Source of the DNA: Turnera subulata
Taxonomy: Eukaryota > Streptophyta > Magnoliopsida > Malpighiales > Passifloraceae
NCBI GenBank assembly: GCA_028386065.3
Contig: JAKUCV010007212.1
Location: 1-64,000 of the forward strand
Direction of reading: 5' to 3'
Length of the DNA: 64,000 bases
Part shown: piece by piece, positions 23,123 to 35,739 of the stretch
How the letters are laid out: each line of letters starts with the position of its first letter
How positions within the stretch are numbered: the stretch's first letter is position 1
Program-made: the position numbers and the translations under genes
The notes under the pieces: generated by a model
What the model saw: the letters and a program-made list of their open reading frames with translations, nothing else
What the model was told of the DNA's origin: nothing
The model's database searches: none

Positions 23123-24150
23123 ATGCATATACATAAATCGTGTCATTGAATACTCGCATGATAGTTAATACCGTTATGTTGCTTGATTTCACATGCTAGC
23201 TTTCATTTATATGCCATATGATTTATTTCATGAGATTAGTGCTCACTTTGTAACTGATATTAATTCGTGAGGAATGCTAAATTGTTATTCAGTATATTTT
23301 TATGCATTAAGTGTGCATGAGAATCATGATTATAATCACCATCACTTTATTGCCAAATTTTCCATATACTCATTGCAATGTTTATAGTCGCATAATAGTT
23401 GAGACTACTCAATTACTCTTTAATATAGTATTGTTAATATCGATATGTTGTTGTCGAACCTAAAAATCATGGCTTGTAGCTTGTTACCGTTGCAGCTTTG
23501 TAAGCTTGTTTGTCTCTTCTTTAGTGTGTGGCCACAAAACATGATGCTTGGTGATGTATGCTTATATAGTTAATATATGAGTATTACTTGACTTATCATT
23601 ATCATTGCTAATGATGCATCAGGCATGATGTTTGTGATACACATACAAGTTATCAGGTTCCAGGAAGCTTCCGTGGTGGCCATATACGCTCCATGAAGCT
23701 CCAACATAAAGGGGGCAGCTGATCTCCGACAAAATTGATGCAACAATGGAGGATCATTCAAAGAACTCAAAGCTAAGGATACATTCACCCTCAGTGCCGG
23801 GGGCTAGAAGCAGGAGAGCTTCCCGAAGATATCAAAGACCCAGCCAAGCGATTGGGAGAGAAAATCAAATCGCATCAAGCATGTCGCCCATGGTGGAACG
23901 ATGCCAGAATTAATATGACGGCTGCCCAACATTTGTGCACACCAAAGGCTATCTAATGATAACCTGGAAGATATGAGAGCAAGGAATGGCAGGTTACTAT
24001 CAAAGGGAAGTCCAAGGATGAAACTTGAGAACAAACACCATAAGCTGCAAACAGCCCCATTGGAGCCATACAACGCAAAGGCGCATAGTCGTGCCACAAA
24101 ACACGAAAGGCCTTGGGAACGCTAACGCACGAATTGGTGATTTTAAACTC
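23123..24150. other. Intergenic or decayed retroelement interior
   Basis: No gene recognised. The second half may be interior sequence of the LTR element ending at about 25340. Confidence 0.3.
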
Positions 24151-24459
24151 ATATTATTCTCTAAGATTCCCTGTTAGAAGGAAGCCTCCGTAAACTTGCT
24201 CAAAGATGAAAACCAGGAGGACGTCCCAAGATGGCTCCCAAAGGCTTCAAATGCCCCAATGGATGCAAGGCAAATTAAATCTACAAGGCCTAGTGTGTGG
24301 CAACTACAAACATGCACATAATGCATCCAGGGCTCCCAATAAGAGCCATTCAAGAGGATGTCGAAGTAACACCAACAGTCATATTTTTTTTATGAGGCAC
24401 CTAATGCCAAAGCTCCACCTCAAAAAATGGTGATATTTCAAACCACCAAAGTGACCCAC

Positions 24460-24680
24460 ATGCGATCCAGAGCAAGGATCCTGAGGAGGTTCCAAAATAA
24501 AAGGAGAGAGGTTCCCAACATAGAGAACCCGTAGAGGAGTTCCCAATGAAGATCCTATTGAGGTTCCAAAATAAAGTCCAGAAGGTGCCCAACGTAAATA
24601 ACCATGGAGTGGTTCCAAAGAAAGACACCGCCGAGGTTCCTGAATGGACACAAAAGGTTCCCGACGATAGTACGCTGAGA
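24460..24680. repeat. GAGGTTCC-type degenerate tandem repeats
   Basis: Units of roughly 30-40 bp built around GGTTCC recur (for example GAGGTTCCAAAATAAA twice, AGAGGTTCCCAAC, AGTGGTTCCAAAG, GAGGTTCCTGAATGG). They lie shortly before a presumed 3' LTR. Repeats in that position occur in some plant Ty3/gypsy elements; that link is inference. Confidence 0.5.
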
Positions 24681-24849
24681 GTAACTCAAAGCAAAGACCT
24701 TCCAGGTGGCAATTTGGAGAGTGGTCCAAAAACCAGAAGCAAATGGTGCAATGAAAGGAGGCCGTATTCATAAAGTAATGGAAAGGGTACCGACCCAAGA
24801 AGAGTGTGTGTCCCTCAGTTCATGACGATCAAAATGATGAAGAATAGAA

Positions 24850-25340
24850 ATATACGTTGCACTCTTTTTCCCTTCATCAGGTTTTTATCCCATTGGATTT
24901 TTCCTGGTAAGGTTTTTAACTGAGACAGTCTTCCTTAAAGCATATTCCATAAATACGGTGACATCCAAAGGGCCATAGATACTTAAATGCTCGAACTTGT
25001 ACCAAATTCAACCATTTAGGGGGCTACTGATATGACCAAAAATATTAGTGGGCCAGACATGCTCAAGCCCATGACCAGCCCAGTAAAGCCCAACACCCAG
25101 GCCTACAATCCGTTTCTCAGCCATCATTCATGCTTCCCGTGGAAGCTAAGTTTTCGAGAATCTGGGAGGAAATTGTGGGACTTGGTGACCAAGGCTTGCC
25201 ACCTCAAAGGCTTGCTAAGGAAGGGAATCACAGTGTAATTAACTCAATATAAATAGGGCTCTCAATTGTAAACAAAGCTATGTCAATTACACAAGCACAA
25301 CGAGGGATAATAGGCACCCCCCTATTCCATGGTTACATCA
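24850..25340 (+). mobile_element. 3' end of an LTR retrotransposon: PPT and LTR
   Basis: 24858-24920 holds the TTGCACTCTTTTTCCCTT / GGTTTTTATCCCA / GGTAAGGTTTTTAA module that also precedes the 3' LTR of element R (63257-63320) and is widespread upstream of plant retrotransposon polypurine tracts. A polypurine-like tract (TTTAGGGGGCTAC, 25015-25027) is followed by a TG...CA unit of about 310 bp (TGATATGACC... to ...GGTTACA, 25028-25337). The matching 5' LTR was not found in the window. Confidence 0.55.
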
Positions 25341-26394
25341 AATATACAAATCAAATTGCCAGGAAAAAAACTAATAGAAGATGGTAGGGTCGACGACATA
25401 CCAACGTGACAAAAACATGACTCAAATATTAAAGCAACCGCGCTAGAACAGTTGAACTGCGCCTACTTGCAACAAAAACGACAACAACAGAGGAATAGAG
25501 AGAATCTTTTTTGTTGTGAGCGGGAAGTAACTTTGGATTGAGTTTAAAAGTAAACAAAAAAGAAACTAACTTTAAAAAACAAATGTACCAAAAATATCAC
25601 TACATGCAGTAGATATGCAGGACACTGACTCTGTAATGGGCATTGTACTGTCATTGTCTTTGCCAATGCAATACGAGACCTTTACAACACTCTCCTTGCT
25701 CCTCCGAAATTGCACCGAACCACAATTTTTGTTTTGAATCCGTTCTCTGATATCGGTTTTTGATTCTAAAGAGGGCTGAGTAAGACAGCACGGTAGCCTC
25801 CATGTACTCTGAAGGTTAGTTCTGATATAGGGCTAGGCAGAAACCGAATCATGAATAGCAGAGTATCATGAGTTTCAAATATTTATGAAGTTTGAGCGAC
25901 TTAATTATCATAAACTTAATAATTTCACAAAAAATTGTATGATTATGCATTGATTATAATAAATAAACCTAAATGGATTATCATTATTGCTAGTAACTCT
26001 TAATTATATTTATCTAAAATTATCCAAACATTTTAATTCTCCTCATCCCAAGCAAAATGGTGAACAAAGACAGTAACAATAATTCCAATGAAATGTTTTG
26101 AAATGAAAATGGGACAGGATGAATTGGGGAAGTTTATTGTAACTGGCACCATACCTTGCTTGATATGATTTCTCCAAGAAAAAAAAATATATATCAAAAG
26201 TAAAACAGAACAATAAGGTTGGGGCCTGAGGGTATATTTGGTCGTTTGGAAGGAAAAAAAAAAAAAAAGGACAAAAAGTGAGGTTGTTTTAAAGACCATC
26301 AAGCGCCGATATCGTAACCCTAATTCTCAAATCTAGTCTCTCTTCACATAACGCCTCTCTCTCTCACTGTCCTTGGTCTCAGCCGAGATCGAAG
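25341..26394. other. Intergenic region
   Basis: Nothing recognised in most of it. The last 100 bases (telomere-like AACCCTAA near 26316, CT-rich tract) look like a plant promoter/5' UTR leading to 26395. Confidence 0.35.
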
Positions 26395-26469
26395 AATGGC
26401 GGTTTGCCCGACGGCAGCGGCGGCACCCGTAACCCTTACGCTGTGCCTCACGATGAATTATCCCTGTCA
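26395..26469 (+). CDS. Possible 5' coding exon of an unidentified gene
   Basis: After a CT-rich leader an ATG at 26395 opens 25 codons (MAVCPTAAAAP...) ending at a good donor (CAG|GTCAGC). A second frame reads RNPYAVPHDELSL. No convincing following exon was found, so this may be the broken start of a lost gene, or only a promoter remnant. Confidence 0.3.
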
Positions 26470-27015
26470 GGTCAGCTAAGCTCCCTCTCTTTCTTTTCTT
26501 TTCTTTTTTTTTTTGTTTCTTTTACTGGTGTTTAATTTACACATGTTCGACCGTTTTTACTTAAAATTTTCCAAATTATTATTAGGATCCTTTGTTCATG
26601 AGAGGAACGGTGGTACGACGGTTTCTTTGGAGTTGCTAGGAATTACACATTGTGAGTGAGCTGCGTTATACACTCTTACTCTCTTTTTACCTCCCTATAA
26701 TTTCCTGGCCCCCAAATCCCCTCTTGTTCTCCCTGGGAATCTTACAGTCATATTTGCTTGTGCGTTATTTCTTAAATATGTTAATAAGCTTACCATTGTG
26801 CTGTGCAGATCATCCTCTGTTCTCCTCAGCTAGGTCAAGGAGGGAAGAAGGCCACAAATTCCTCCCAACTATTCCATCCTCTGCAACCTTTCTTCAGCCG
26901 CTCTCTTTTCTTTCAATTTTTTTATAAAGGCCTTCGTTCTTGATTTTTTCAGAAACGCTTCTCCTGCTTTTTGGGTTGGATATACATTCTCCAATCGGGA
27001 AAAGAAGGAGACCAC

Positions 27016-27125
27016 TCCGACATAATCACAACTCCCTCAAAATAAACATCCTTGTTTTGATTCTTATTGATCCGACATAATCACAACTCCCCCAAAATAA
27101 ACATCCTTGTTTTGATTCCTATTGA
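27016..27125. repeat. Tandem duplication of about 54 bp
   Basis: TCCGACATAATCACAACTCC ... TTGTTTTGATTC occurs twice in a row with only a few differences. Confidence 0.8.
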
Positions 27126-27229
27126 GTTTTTATTGAGTTTTCTAATGTATGTACTCTGTTTTGGCTCTCTTATGGGTGATTTTTGTTCCCATGTTAGTGT
27201 GAGACCAACATGGAGAGCTTGAGAAGAAA

Positions 27230-27408
27230 CTGCGACGGTGAGGGAAGGCGAGATTGAGGTGCAGCAAGTCTTCTTCCATGACCCGGATGGGTACATGGTG
27301 GAAGTGTGCTCCTGCAAAAATCTTCCCGTCATCCCGCTGGCGGCGCCGCCATCCTGCTCGGCTGCCGCAGTAGACGCATGGTGCAAATCAAATTTCTGTA
27401 TATATTAA
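27230..27408 (+). pseudogene. Glyoxalase I-family C-terminal exon fragment
   Basis: The frame ending at TAA 27406-27408 reads GEIEVQQVFFHDPDGYMVEV, then CSCKNLPVIPL. This matches the C-terminal metal-site strand of plant glyoxalase/vicinal-oxygen-chelate proteins (QLFFHDPDGFMIEICNC.NLPVIPL). The Glu of the second half-site appears retained (MVEV). No N-terminal exons (NHVSFVCRSVE type) were seen upstream, and a TGA interrupts the frame just before. It is probably an isolated relic. Confidence 0.65.
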
Positions 27409-28618
27409 CAATAAAGAGTTCAGTTTGATATAGTAAGGAGTTCAGTATGGTGGACATCAGAAGGTGATAAATATATGTATTTAATTTTGTATTGTTTATT
27501 GACTGGGTGTTGTTTCATTTGATGTTATGCGATGTTGGTCATTTTTATATGACGATCTTTCTTTCCTCGGTAGAGGGGAATTGTTGCTTTATTGTTGCTT
27601 TGTTGGATTAACGCATTTAGATCTTGTTTCGGACACTTAAGAGAATCTACACAAAAACCTCTAGAAATGTATATTTTGCTCTCCAACCAATCTGAAAAAA
27701 ATTTATTCGGGTTTCCTATGTGCTCTGTTTGCAAGGATTTTAGCCTCTGTCTGATTTGTTAACCAGATCTATATAATGTTTTATTATTTCTATATTAACG
27801 TTTAGGAATTTAGATTGGTTCATGATTGGTTGTTTGTGTTGAGACGTGCGACCTGGTCCGGCCAGGTAGGATTGCATTTTCGTGTCTCACCGTAATGGCA
27901 AAAACGGGAGCCAAATCAAGGACATAGCCGTGGAAGCAGTGCTAATGGCTACTTTTATCAGCATCATTTCCCGTTCTGAAAGCTGGAACTGTGTCATGTC
28001 TTGGACCTGAACAAACCATCATAGTGCCCCCTTTAATAGAAGGGTAACAAGAAATTAACAGCTGAAAGGAGAACGAGTTATTTACATGGCATCAGAATTT
28101 TATTCTATGTTGAAAAAAAAAGGTTCTTGTGTTTTCTCCCGAGAAGCAGGCAGGATAAGAATTAAGATCGGTGGAAAAGTTCCCAAAGCAAGATTGGGCC
28201 TGATGCAGACTTGACACAGTTTACATATCGTGTCTAAAACATTAGCTAGATCAACAGAACATGAGAATGGTAATACTCAGGGCCAATGGAAACACCAACA
28301 AAATTGCACCATTTATCCCTAGATTAACCTAACTGGCAGCCAGTTCAGGAGTTGTCTCCTTCGTGATTCAGTCAAAGTGAATATGTTTTGAGCAAAAGAA
28401 GCTATCTTCACAATTAACTCTGCTTGGAGGATTGTAGAAACTTTTCTCAAAAGTACGAACCAAAACAGTGAATCAGATTTGCACAGGGCTGGCAAGTTTA
28501 GTCCCCTGGTTTACTGGCATACTTTGCTACTAGTCTTTTCACTAAGCCTATTATAGGAGGAAATTTGTGCCAAATGGTTTCACTCAACTTAGTATAAGAT
28601 CTCAAAGGAACAAAATTA
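27409..28618. other. Intergenic region before Helitron A
   Basis: No exon or repeat family recognised. Confidence 0.35.
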
Positions 28619-31197
28619 TCCATATATACTAAAACAGGGAAGACTTTGGTGGAGTGAATTGATTTTTTTACCCTGATAAATTTCTAATAAGACAAATTTA
28701 TCCTTTATTTTGTTTAATTTATTTTTTAAAATATATTATTGTGATTACTGTTCCTTATAAACACGTTGAATAACCATGGGCCTCTAATTCATTCTTTGTA
28801 AAAGTAATAATGAGAAATAATGACTGATATTTTCATCTGTTTATCCAAAATAATCTAGAACCATCTGTATTCTTCCCTTTCGTTCTCTCCGCTCACTCTC
28901 TTTCTTTCTCACTTTTTTCTTTCTCTTTTATTGTCATTACAGTTTCTCCTCTACGATTGTTTCTTCCTCTACGATTCTTTCTCTTTCTCTCTCAAAATAT
29001 TTTCTTCCTTCTAATTTTTTTCTTGCTAACACTGAAACCCATACCTTTTCCATTTCATTTCTTTCTGCAGAGGGAGCCATTCTTTTCCTATAATTTTAGT
29101 TGATATGAGTTTGTGTTGTTCATCACTTGCTGCTATAGGTGTCTTTTTCTTCTGGTGGAATGTTTACAGTGATGGTGAACAACTTTCCCAAATGAGAAAT
29201 CCAAGAGGATTAACAGGTAAGATACATATCTTTTACATGCATGTCGGTTTGTGACTTCCTCAATTGTTTTTGTTGCTTTTCCAGTTCTTTGATATCATAT
29301 ATTAATTGGACAAAAGGTATTGCAATGTTAGAATTCTAACCAATAGCAAGAATCGAGCTCTCTGACAATTTCCAATTTCGTCACCTGTCACCTCCACAAC
29401 CCATCCTGTGATATCAACATTAACATATATCACGTTAACATTAACTGTTAAAAAAAAAAAAAAAATTAGTAGGGAATTAATGTTTACATTTTGTATGGAT
29501 AGAGATGGATTTTGATTAGTAATAATTGAGACTTGAAGCAAGTAGTTCGTTTGTTTTCCATATTATTCAGACTTTAAAAGTTCTTTTCCTCTTAACCGTG
29601 CAACTGTTCCCCATTACAGGTGTGAAAGGCTATCGGAGAGGTGGTGACTGTTATTCGTGAAGTTATACATTGGAAGCTTCGGCATGGTGTTTTTTCTTTT
29701 AGGTCTTTCACTCTCCTCCACTCTTAACTCTGTTTAAGGCTAAGCAATCAGGTAACTTGGAAAGGGAGAATGTGCCATGATATTCCTTCTTTATTAAAGA
29801 TTTTAAATTTTTGATGTCAATTAGAGATACTTCCTTTTGTTTAATAAGGTTTAACAGTGTTTCTTTGGTTATAGATAAATCTTAAGTTTATTACTTTATG
29901 TTGGCCCTGAGAAACTAAGATTATCACTGTCACTATGACTTTGACGAATAAATAGAAGGTCCATATACTTCTTGGACTAAGGCACTCAGCAGCAGATTGT
30001 AGTCGTGGTAGTTCGAAGAAGAATTCTAGATGTAAGTTCATTATTGGTGATCTCACTATGACCGAGGCATAATGCTTCTTTGTCTGGTGCATTATCCTCT
30101 TTGTTCTAATGTCTGCTTTGTTTTCTATTTCTCAAGTTCCTTCAAGCTTTGCTAAAACTATGAAATCAACACAATGCAACAAATATATCAGTGCTAGAAA
30201 AGGTTTGGAATTTTTATGTATTCGGTTTTTAAATCATGAATATATATCTTCACAAAAGTATGAGGATGACTTTTACTATGTGAATGATATGGTGACATAC
30301 TTCGGATCCTTCCAGAACTATTGTTCAATATTAATAGATTATATAAAACTAAGATTGGTCTTTAATTTTTGTCTATCAATTCTCTCCCTCTTCAACTAAA
30401 TCAAACTCCAAACAACAAAGCAAAGTGGTTGTCAATAACGACCTATTTATGGCCTAATCCCTTTACTACTTCTTTCCATTTCTTCCCTTTTTTTAGCTTT
30501 ATACTGATTGAATATTATTATTAGTTTTGATTGGACTGGCTATAGATGTTTCAATACTGGAGAAGGAAGAGGGAGGGAAAGATCCATAAAAAGATGTACT
30601 ATATCAGTTATCTATGTTGTTACCTAAATTTAAAATGATTGGTGTTATTGATTTGTATTTGTTTCTGGATTTATGTTTTCTTTTAATCGTATATTATATT
30701 TGTACCCTTTTCCTAGGATTGGCCATACAAATCAAGGAAAAAGCTTTTAAAGTTGGTCAAGGGCCACCATGCATGTATAATTGTGCTCCTAATGGACCAC
30801 AGGTACATTCGACTCAAAGAAGTATTTGTTTTCTTTTAGAACGAGTAACCATCCAATTGTTTATGAACCTATAGTCAGATTCATTTGTGACCTGTGGTTA
30901 TGATTTGTGATTTGCATTATGGCAGGTGCTTGAGGTTGTGATTGCTACCCTGCTCGACTTATTGACATGCTGGTATTACAACATGCACACTTGCGAAGAG
31001 TCACATAACTGGTGTTGGATGAGGCTGCCCAATACAGGGAAGTTGTATGTCAAGAATAAGTACATATTATATCTTTTTCTTTTACTATTGCACATCTAAC
31101 CTTTATCATGCTTCATTGTAATCATCTTACCTACAAGGTGGTATTTTTTTGGAGTTAGAATCAATTGAATTGCGATGGGTTCCTTGCTTATTGTTAG

Positions 31198-31464
31198 AGG
31201 TGTGTCCTTTGTGGCAGATTTGGCCATATAGACAAATACTGTATTGGAGTGCGACATGGACAAAGGAGGTCAAAATTCAAACCTTATAATTTTTTCAATT
31301 CTCCAATGCTGGTCGGAATTAGTCCAATCGATACTTTGCCTTCAAGGTCTAATAATATCAAACTCCTTAAGTTGCCAATTTCTCCTAGCATGCTTCCCTT
31401 CATTTTGCACTTGCCATGTACAAATCTTGAAGGACAATATTTAATGATGTGTTTTCATTCTTAA
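31198..31464 (+). pseudogene. CCHC zinc-knuckle exon fragment inside Helitron A
   Basis: After an AG acceptor (TTGTTAG) the frame reads RCVLCGRFGHIDKYC, a complete C-x2-C-x4-H-x4-C knuckle like that of plant DUF4283 / LINE ORF1 proteins. It stays open for 88 codons to the stop at 31462-31464. No DUF4283 domain was recognised upstream. Probably a captured or nested LINE-like piece. Confidence 0.5.
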
Positions 31465-32248
31465 GAAGAAAAAAACTTAAAGGACAATATTCTGACCTTT
31501 TGAGTTGCGTATAATCCTTTATTTCAAAAGAGTGAGGCTTTTGAGAACAATATTCAGGTTTGGATTGTTTGATCTTTGGAGTACTTATATCATAAGTACA
31601 ATTATAAATTTTCGGATGTTCACTGGAAATTTTCATTGTTAGGCTTTCTACGAAGATGGAAGGGATCATAGACTTCTCAATCTTGGAAGTTGCTGCCTAG
31701 ACAAAATTATAAGAACTCATCCAGCTGTGGAAGCTTAGGCCCTACTGCTTATTAAGGTTTTAACTAGCATTGATGTTTTTTACTTATTTTTTTCTTGCAA
31801 GAGTATATTCTTGCACATGATAGAAAGGCATATAATTATATTGTCCATTCTCTGGCTAGATCATAATATTCTATGTGGAGCCAAATTCCACCTTATAAGA
31901 TTAGTAATCTTTGTACGAAGGCTTTTTTATCTTCTGAATTGTGAAATATAGGTTTCTATTTCGTTAATAAAAAAGAAAGAGAGCTATATGTGTGTGTACC
32001 CATATAGACAACCGACTGAGTAACTTTTTATTGAATAATTTTCCTCTTCAATGCTTTTCTCTTACCAACACTCAATTTTCATATACTTAATAGAATTACA
32101 CATAATGATTAAAGTAAATTGTTAGCGTAATTCCTGATTTGGTTTAAACTTTTCCTACATATATATACTTTTAAGTTATTGTCTTTTTTACTGAAACAAT
32201 TATAACTCAATAATCTATCTGATTATGAATTAGCATGCAGTGTTAGGA

Positions 32249-32278
32249 CCCGCAGCGGAAGCGCGGGTAACTTCCTAG
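32249..32278 (+). other. Helitron A 3' hairpin and CTAG terminus
   Basis: Five-base-pair stem CCCGC/GCGGG with a 9-nt loop, then TAACTTC and CTAG. Same spacing as in Helitron B. Confidence 0.85.
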
Positions 32279-32664
32279 TGATTGACTAATAGACGGTATC
32301 TTTGTAAATCATTTCAATCAAAAGAATTAAAGAAATTTGATGACTATTTTTGGCAAACGAAGCCGATGAACTTTTAGAGATTTGAAAGGAAGTGAAGTGA
32401 AGGATGTATGGCATTCACGTCAGAGAACAGAATGAACCAAGGAAATGCACCTTTAGTGTAATCCAAACCAAGGATAGAGAAGGAAGAAAATGGTTTGCTT
32501 ATATATGCACTAGGAGTTTGTTATGGGACAAAACAAAACACGAAGGGGATAGTGGTATTACTACAAGGTTGAACATGTTTCACCTTCACCTTTCCTCAGC
32601 GTTAACAGCTTTGCTGCAAGAAGCTGAAAAGAAGAGCGACTCAAAAGTATGGCAATGGATATTA

Positions 32665-33718
32665 TCTATATAACTAAAACACGGAAGGTCTGATGCAAGT
32701 GAATAGACTCTTTTATCCTTTTTCCTTTTTCGTTTTGATTTTGATTAACCAGTCTCATTTTTCATGTGTTTTCTTTTGGATTGCATCCCTATGTTTGGAT
32801 TGTGTGTTTTCTTTTTTCTCCCTTTTATTAATAAAAGATTGATTAGTAATGAGATGAGGTGTCCTTAATAAGCTTTAAGTCTTCAACACCTGTCCGAAAA
32901 AAAAACACCTGTATTACCATTTATTTTTTTAATTCTCTTCAAACACCTCAAAATTCCCCACTTCTTTCCTTCTCGGCTTACACCACTCTTTTCTTCAACC
33001 TTCCCCTTTATACTGAGGGAGCTCCAGAACTCTAAATCTAAACAATAGATCATTCACCCCTCATAACAACTATATTCCCATTCCATTCTCCGTTTTCCTT
33101 TTCTTCCCCTCTTGAATTCTATTCTTCATTATATTTTCCAGTCGTCTGATTGCCAACCACCGAGAAGGAAACTACATGTTCACAGTAATTTCAGCATCAC
33201 ACTTAAACGCCATTTCTCAATATCAAAATTCCGGGTTAGTTTTCTGTTTTTTAACCATTTTTGTAATTTATATTGAGTGTGGTTAATAAATACATTTGTT
33301 CCTTTTTTCCTACCATACCATGTGGATTTGAAATTGGATATGGTTGTACTGACTTGATATGTTTCTTCTTTTGGGAACAATGTGAAATGAAAATGCATGG
33401 AGGTTGCCTCATATCTGGACTAAATGAACTTCTCTAACGCAGAGAAGCATTCATTCAAAAAAAAAAAATCAGAATTGCCCATTGCCACAGCTGTTCCTGT
33501 TTACTACTCTGCAAGTCCAAAGAACATAACTGGGCTGCTACTGCTACTGGTCAGTACCAATCATATCTCAAGTTTTCCTTGCATCGAACATGATTTGCTT
33601 ATATTGCTTAAGAACTGAATTTTTGAATTTGATTGCTTTGTGGATAATGGTTTATTGCTTGGGATTTAAGTGAAAGGTTTTCTTAGAATGCCCAGGTTTT
33701 AGTTTTAGTTTTTTTAAA

Positions 33719-33781
<63 letters not shown>

Positions 33782-34505
33782 TCTTTTTTAATATTTTACA
33801 CTTCTCTTCTCTGTGCAAAAAAGGAGTATGATGTTTCATGCATGGATTTTTAGGTTTCTGGTAGATATGCCTTTGTACAATATCCTCAATGAATTTCCGT
33901 AGCGGCAATATTGGTGCTGTAGTGAGGGTTAAAGGAAAGAGGAGAAAGAACATCCAGATTGCACCCACCTGTCCCTTTTGTCTTGGCTATATTTTAGTTG
34001 TAATTTGATATGAAATTGTTCTGCAAGAGATTTTAGCATGCTACATTAACATGATAGAATATGCTACTGTCTATAGTTCATACCCTATACCAAAAGCCAT
34101 CGTCCTGATAAGATCACATCAAAAATTTACTGTGTAGCATTAGACAATTGAAATACTCTTTCAACTTTCAGAATTGTTTATCAGCTAGACCTGTGGTCTT
34201 TTTTGGGAGAGACGGCCACCTGTAAAATACTATTGTGGGCCTGATTACAAAAAAACCTGTTAAATTATGCAGTAAAGTTTGGATATTGTGATTGCTTTAG
34301 ATTACAATAGTCAAAACGTTTGGATGTGCAAGCTAGAAAATGGCCCCTCTTCCATATTTTTACCATGACTTGCATACTGATTCTCATAGCGACTCTTATG
34401 CGTGGAGTTATAAATTGGAAGATTGGAGATGTTTCGTTGCGCTGAAATTTTACGGTATGTTTTTACTAGGTTATATCCCGCAGTGAAACGCGGGCAACTC
34501 ACTAG
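32665..34505 (+). mobile_element. Helitron B (non-autonomous, 1.84 kb), same family as Helitron A
   Basis: Starts TCTATATAACTAAAACACGG after an A and ends CTAG (34502-34505) before a T. Hairpin CCCGC-AGTGAAAC-GCGGG spans 34477-34494 with seven bases to CTAG. The first ~50 bases resemble Helitron A (ACTAAAACA.GGAAG, then GTGAAT.GA.T.TTTT). No coding region recognised. It holds a long TTA microsatellite at 33721-33781. Confidence 0.8.
33721..33781. repeat. (TTA)n microsatellite
   Basis: About 20 uninterrupted TAT/TTA units. Confidence 0.95.
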
Positions 34506-34675
34506 TAAGAACCTAAGAGATAGTTTCATGGAAGCCACAATCTTGACGCGAGGTGGTACCTATCAATTAAAAATATAAATCATACTTATAGTAAATGCTG
34601 TTTTCTATGTAACAACAGCTGCTTGAAATTAAACGTGGTAAACTTTTAAATGTAATAACTGAAGATCATAGTCTT

Positions 34676-35661
34676 TTAGGCCCACACCTCTTGAACATCT
34701 AGTAACTTGTAAAGTTGCTGCACCAACTTGCCAATTGAATCGTCTGTTCCAGGAACAATAGTTGTGATGCGAGAAAGGTTATCTATTTGGGAAGGACCCA
34801 CAGCAAGGCTCTGGAAGATTTTCAAGTGAAACAACAAAATAGCAAGTATGATGATGGAAAACAAATGATGATTGTGTAACTACAGCACAACTAATGTCAC
34901 TGTTGCCCAATATAACAAGTAGAAAGGAAACGAGAAACTACACTGACCTGGATGTCACAGCCTCTTCTAGATATAACACCAAGTGACGGTACTCAAAAAC
35001 TCCAGGAACGTCATTAACAAGCACAGATGATGTGTGTGACCGAATCCCACATGACTGAAATATTCAATTAAGCAAGCAAGTTTCTTATTGAAAAGGAAGA
35101 GGGGTAGTCTAATATGCCCATAGCCAACTTAATGATCATGAAACAAAACAGGGAACCTGAAACCATATACATGTCAAGAAGCCTAGAAGTTTGCTGGCAT
35201 AAAATCATTGTCACTTCATATAGCAAAATTTATGATATGCAGCAAGTAACGCAATGTAGAAGTGAACAGTGGTGGGGAAAACAGGGCGCCAAAAGAACTA
35301 GAACAAGATCTCTCACGCAGCTCCTCCATTTCTGACCAGGCGACCTAATTCTAACCGCGGAACAACTACAATGGTGAACGAATGGCCTTGCTTTTCCTGT
35401 GCTTGCTTCAGATATTTGCTAACATTTTCAACATGAGTTCATGCATGAGGGATACAGGCATACAGCCGTATATATACATTCATCTTTCCATGAAAAATAA
35501 GGCAAAGTTCGTGTCCATAAAGGTAAGAGCATAACATATCTTACACTTTTGTCATAGAAAATGGCCCAATCAAAACCAGGGACTTGATTCACAGAGAAAG
35601 CATCATGCGACTCTGCAGGATATACATCACCCTCGAATACAGAAAGGGGAAAGAAGTCCAT
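34676..35661 (-). pseudogene. Acetolactate synthase regulatory-subunit fragment B (linker and second ACT repeat)
   Basis: Minus-strand exon-like blocks in the correct order. The first (about 35640-35547) encodes GDVYPAESHDAFSVNQV and FDWAIFYDKS, the family's linker between ACT repeats, ending at a GT donor. The second (about 35055-34947) encodes IRSHTSSVLVNDVPGV, the start of ACT repeat 2, then a frameshift before the SRRGCDIQ segment. The third (about 34815-34685) encodes [20 protein letters not shown] and [18 protein letters not shown]. Intron positions are retained. The downstream exons and the first ACT repeat are missing here. Fragment A (19393-20276) carries the first repeat, but in the wrong relative order for one simple gene. 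Confidence 0.75.
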
Positions 35662-35739
35662 ATACTAATTGTCCCATGTAAAAACCACATCAACATAAAA
35701 CAAGAGTAATATAGAAAAATTACAAGTAGATGCAAGCGA

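Larger units (their letters stand above)
28619..32278 (+). mobile_element. Helitron A (non-autonomous, 3.66 kb)
   Basis: Starts TCCATATATACTAAAACAGG directly after an A and ends in CTAG (32275-32278) directly before a T, the AT host dinucleotide expected of rolling-circle Helitrons. Seven bases before CTAG is a GC hairpin CCCGC-AGCGGAAGC-GCGGG (32249-32267). The 5' start and 3' hairpin match those of Helitron B. No Rep/helicase ORF was recognised. The interior is AT-rich and contains a captured zinc-knuckle exon (31198-31464) and other short frames. Confidence 0.8.

Noticed and set aside
35330..35414. Minus-strand frame beginning VENVSKYLKQAQEKQGHSF
   Set aside because: Looks protein-like but matches neither the ALS nor the CWC22 family as I know them; left unassigned.
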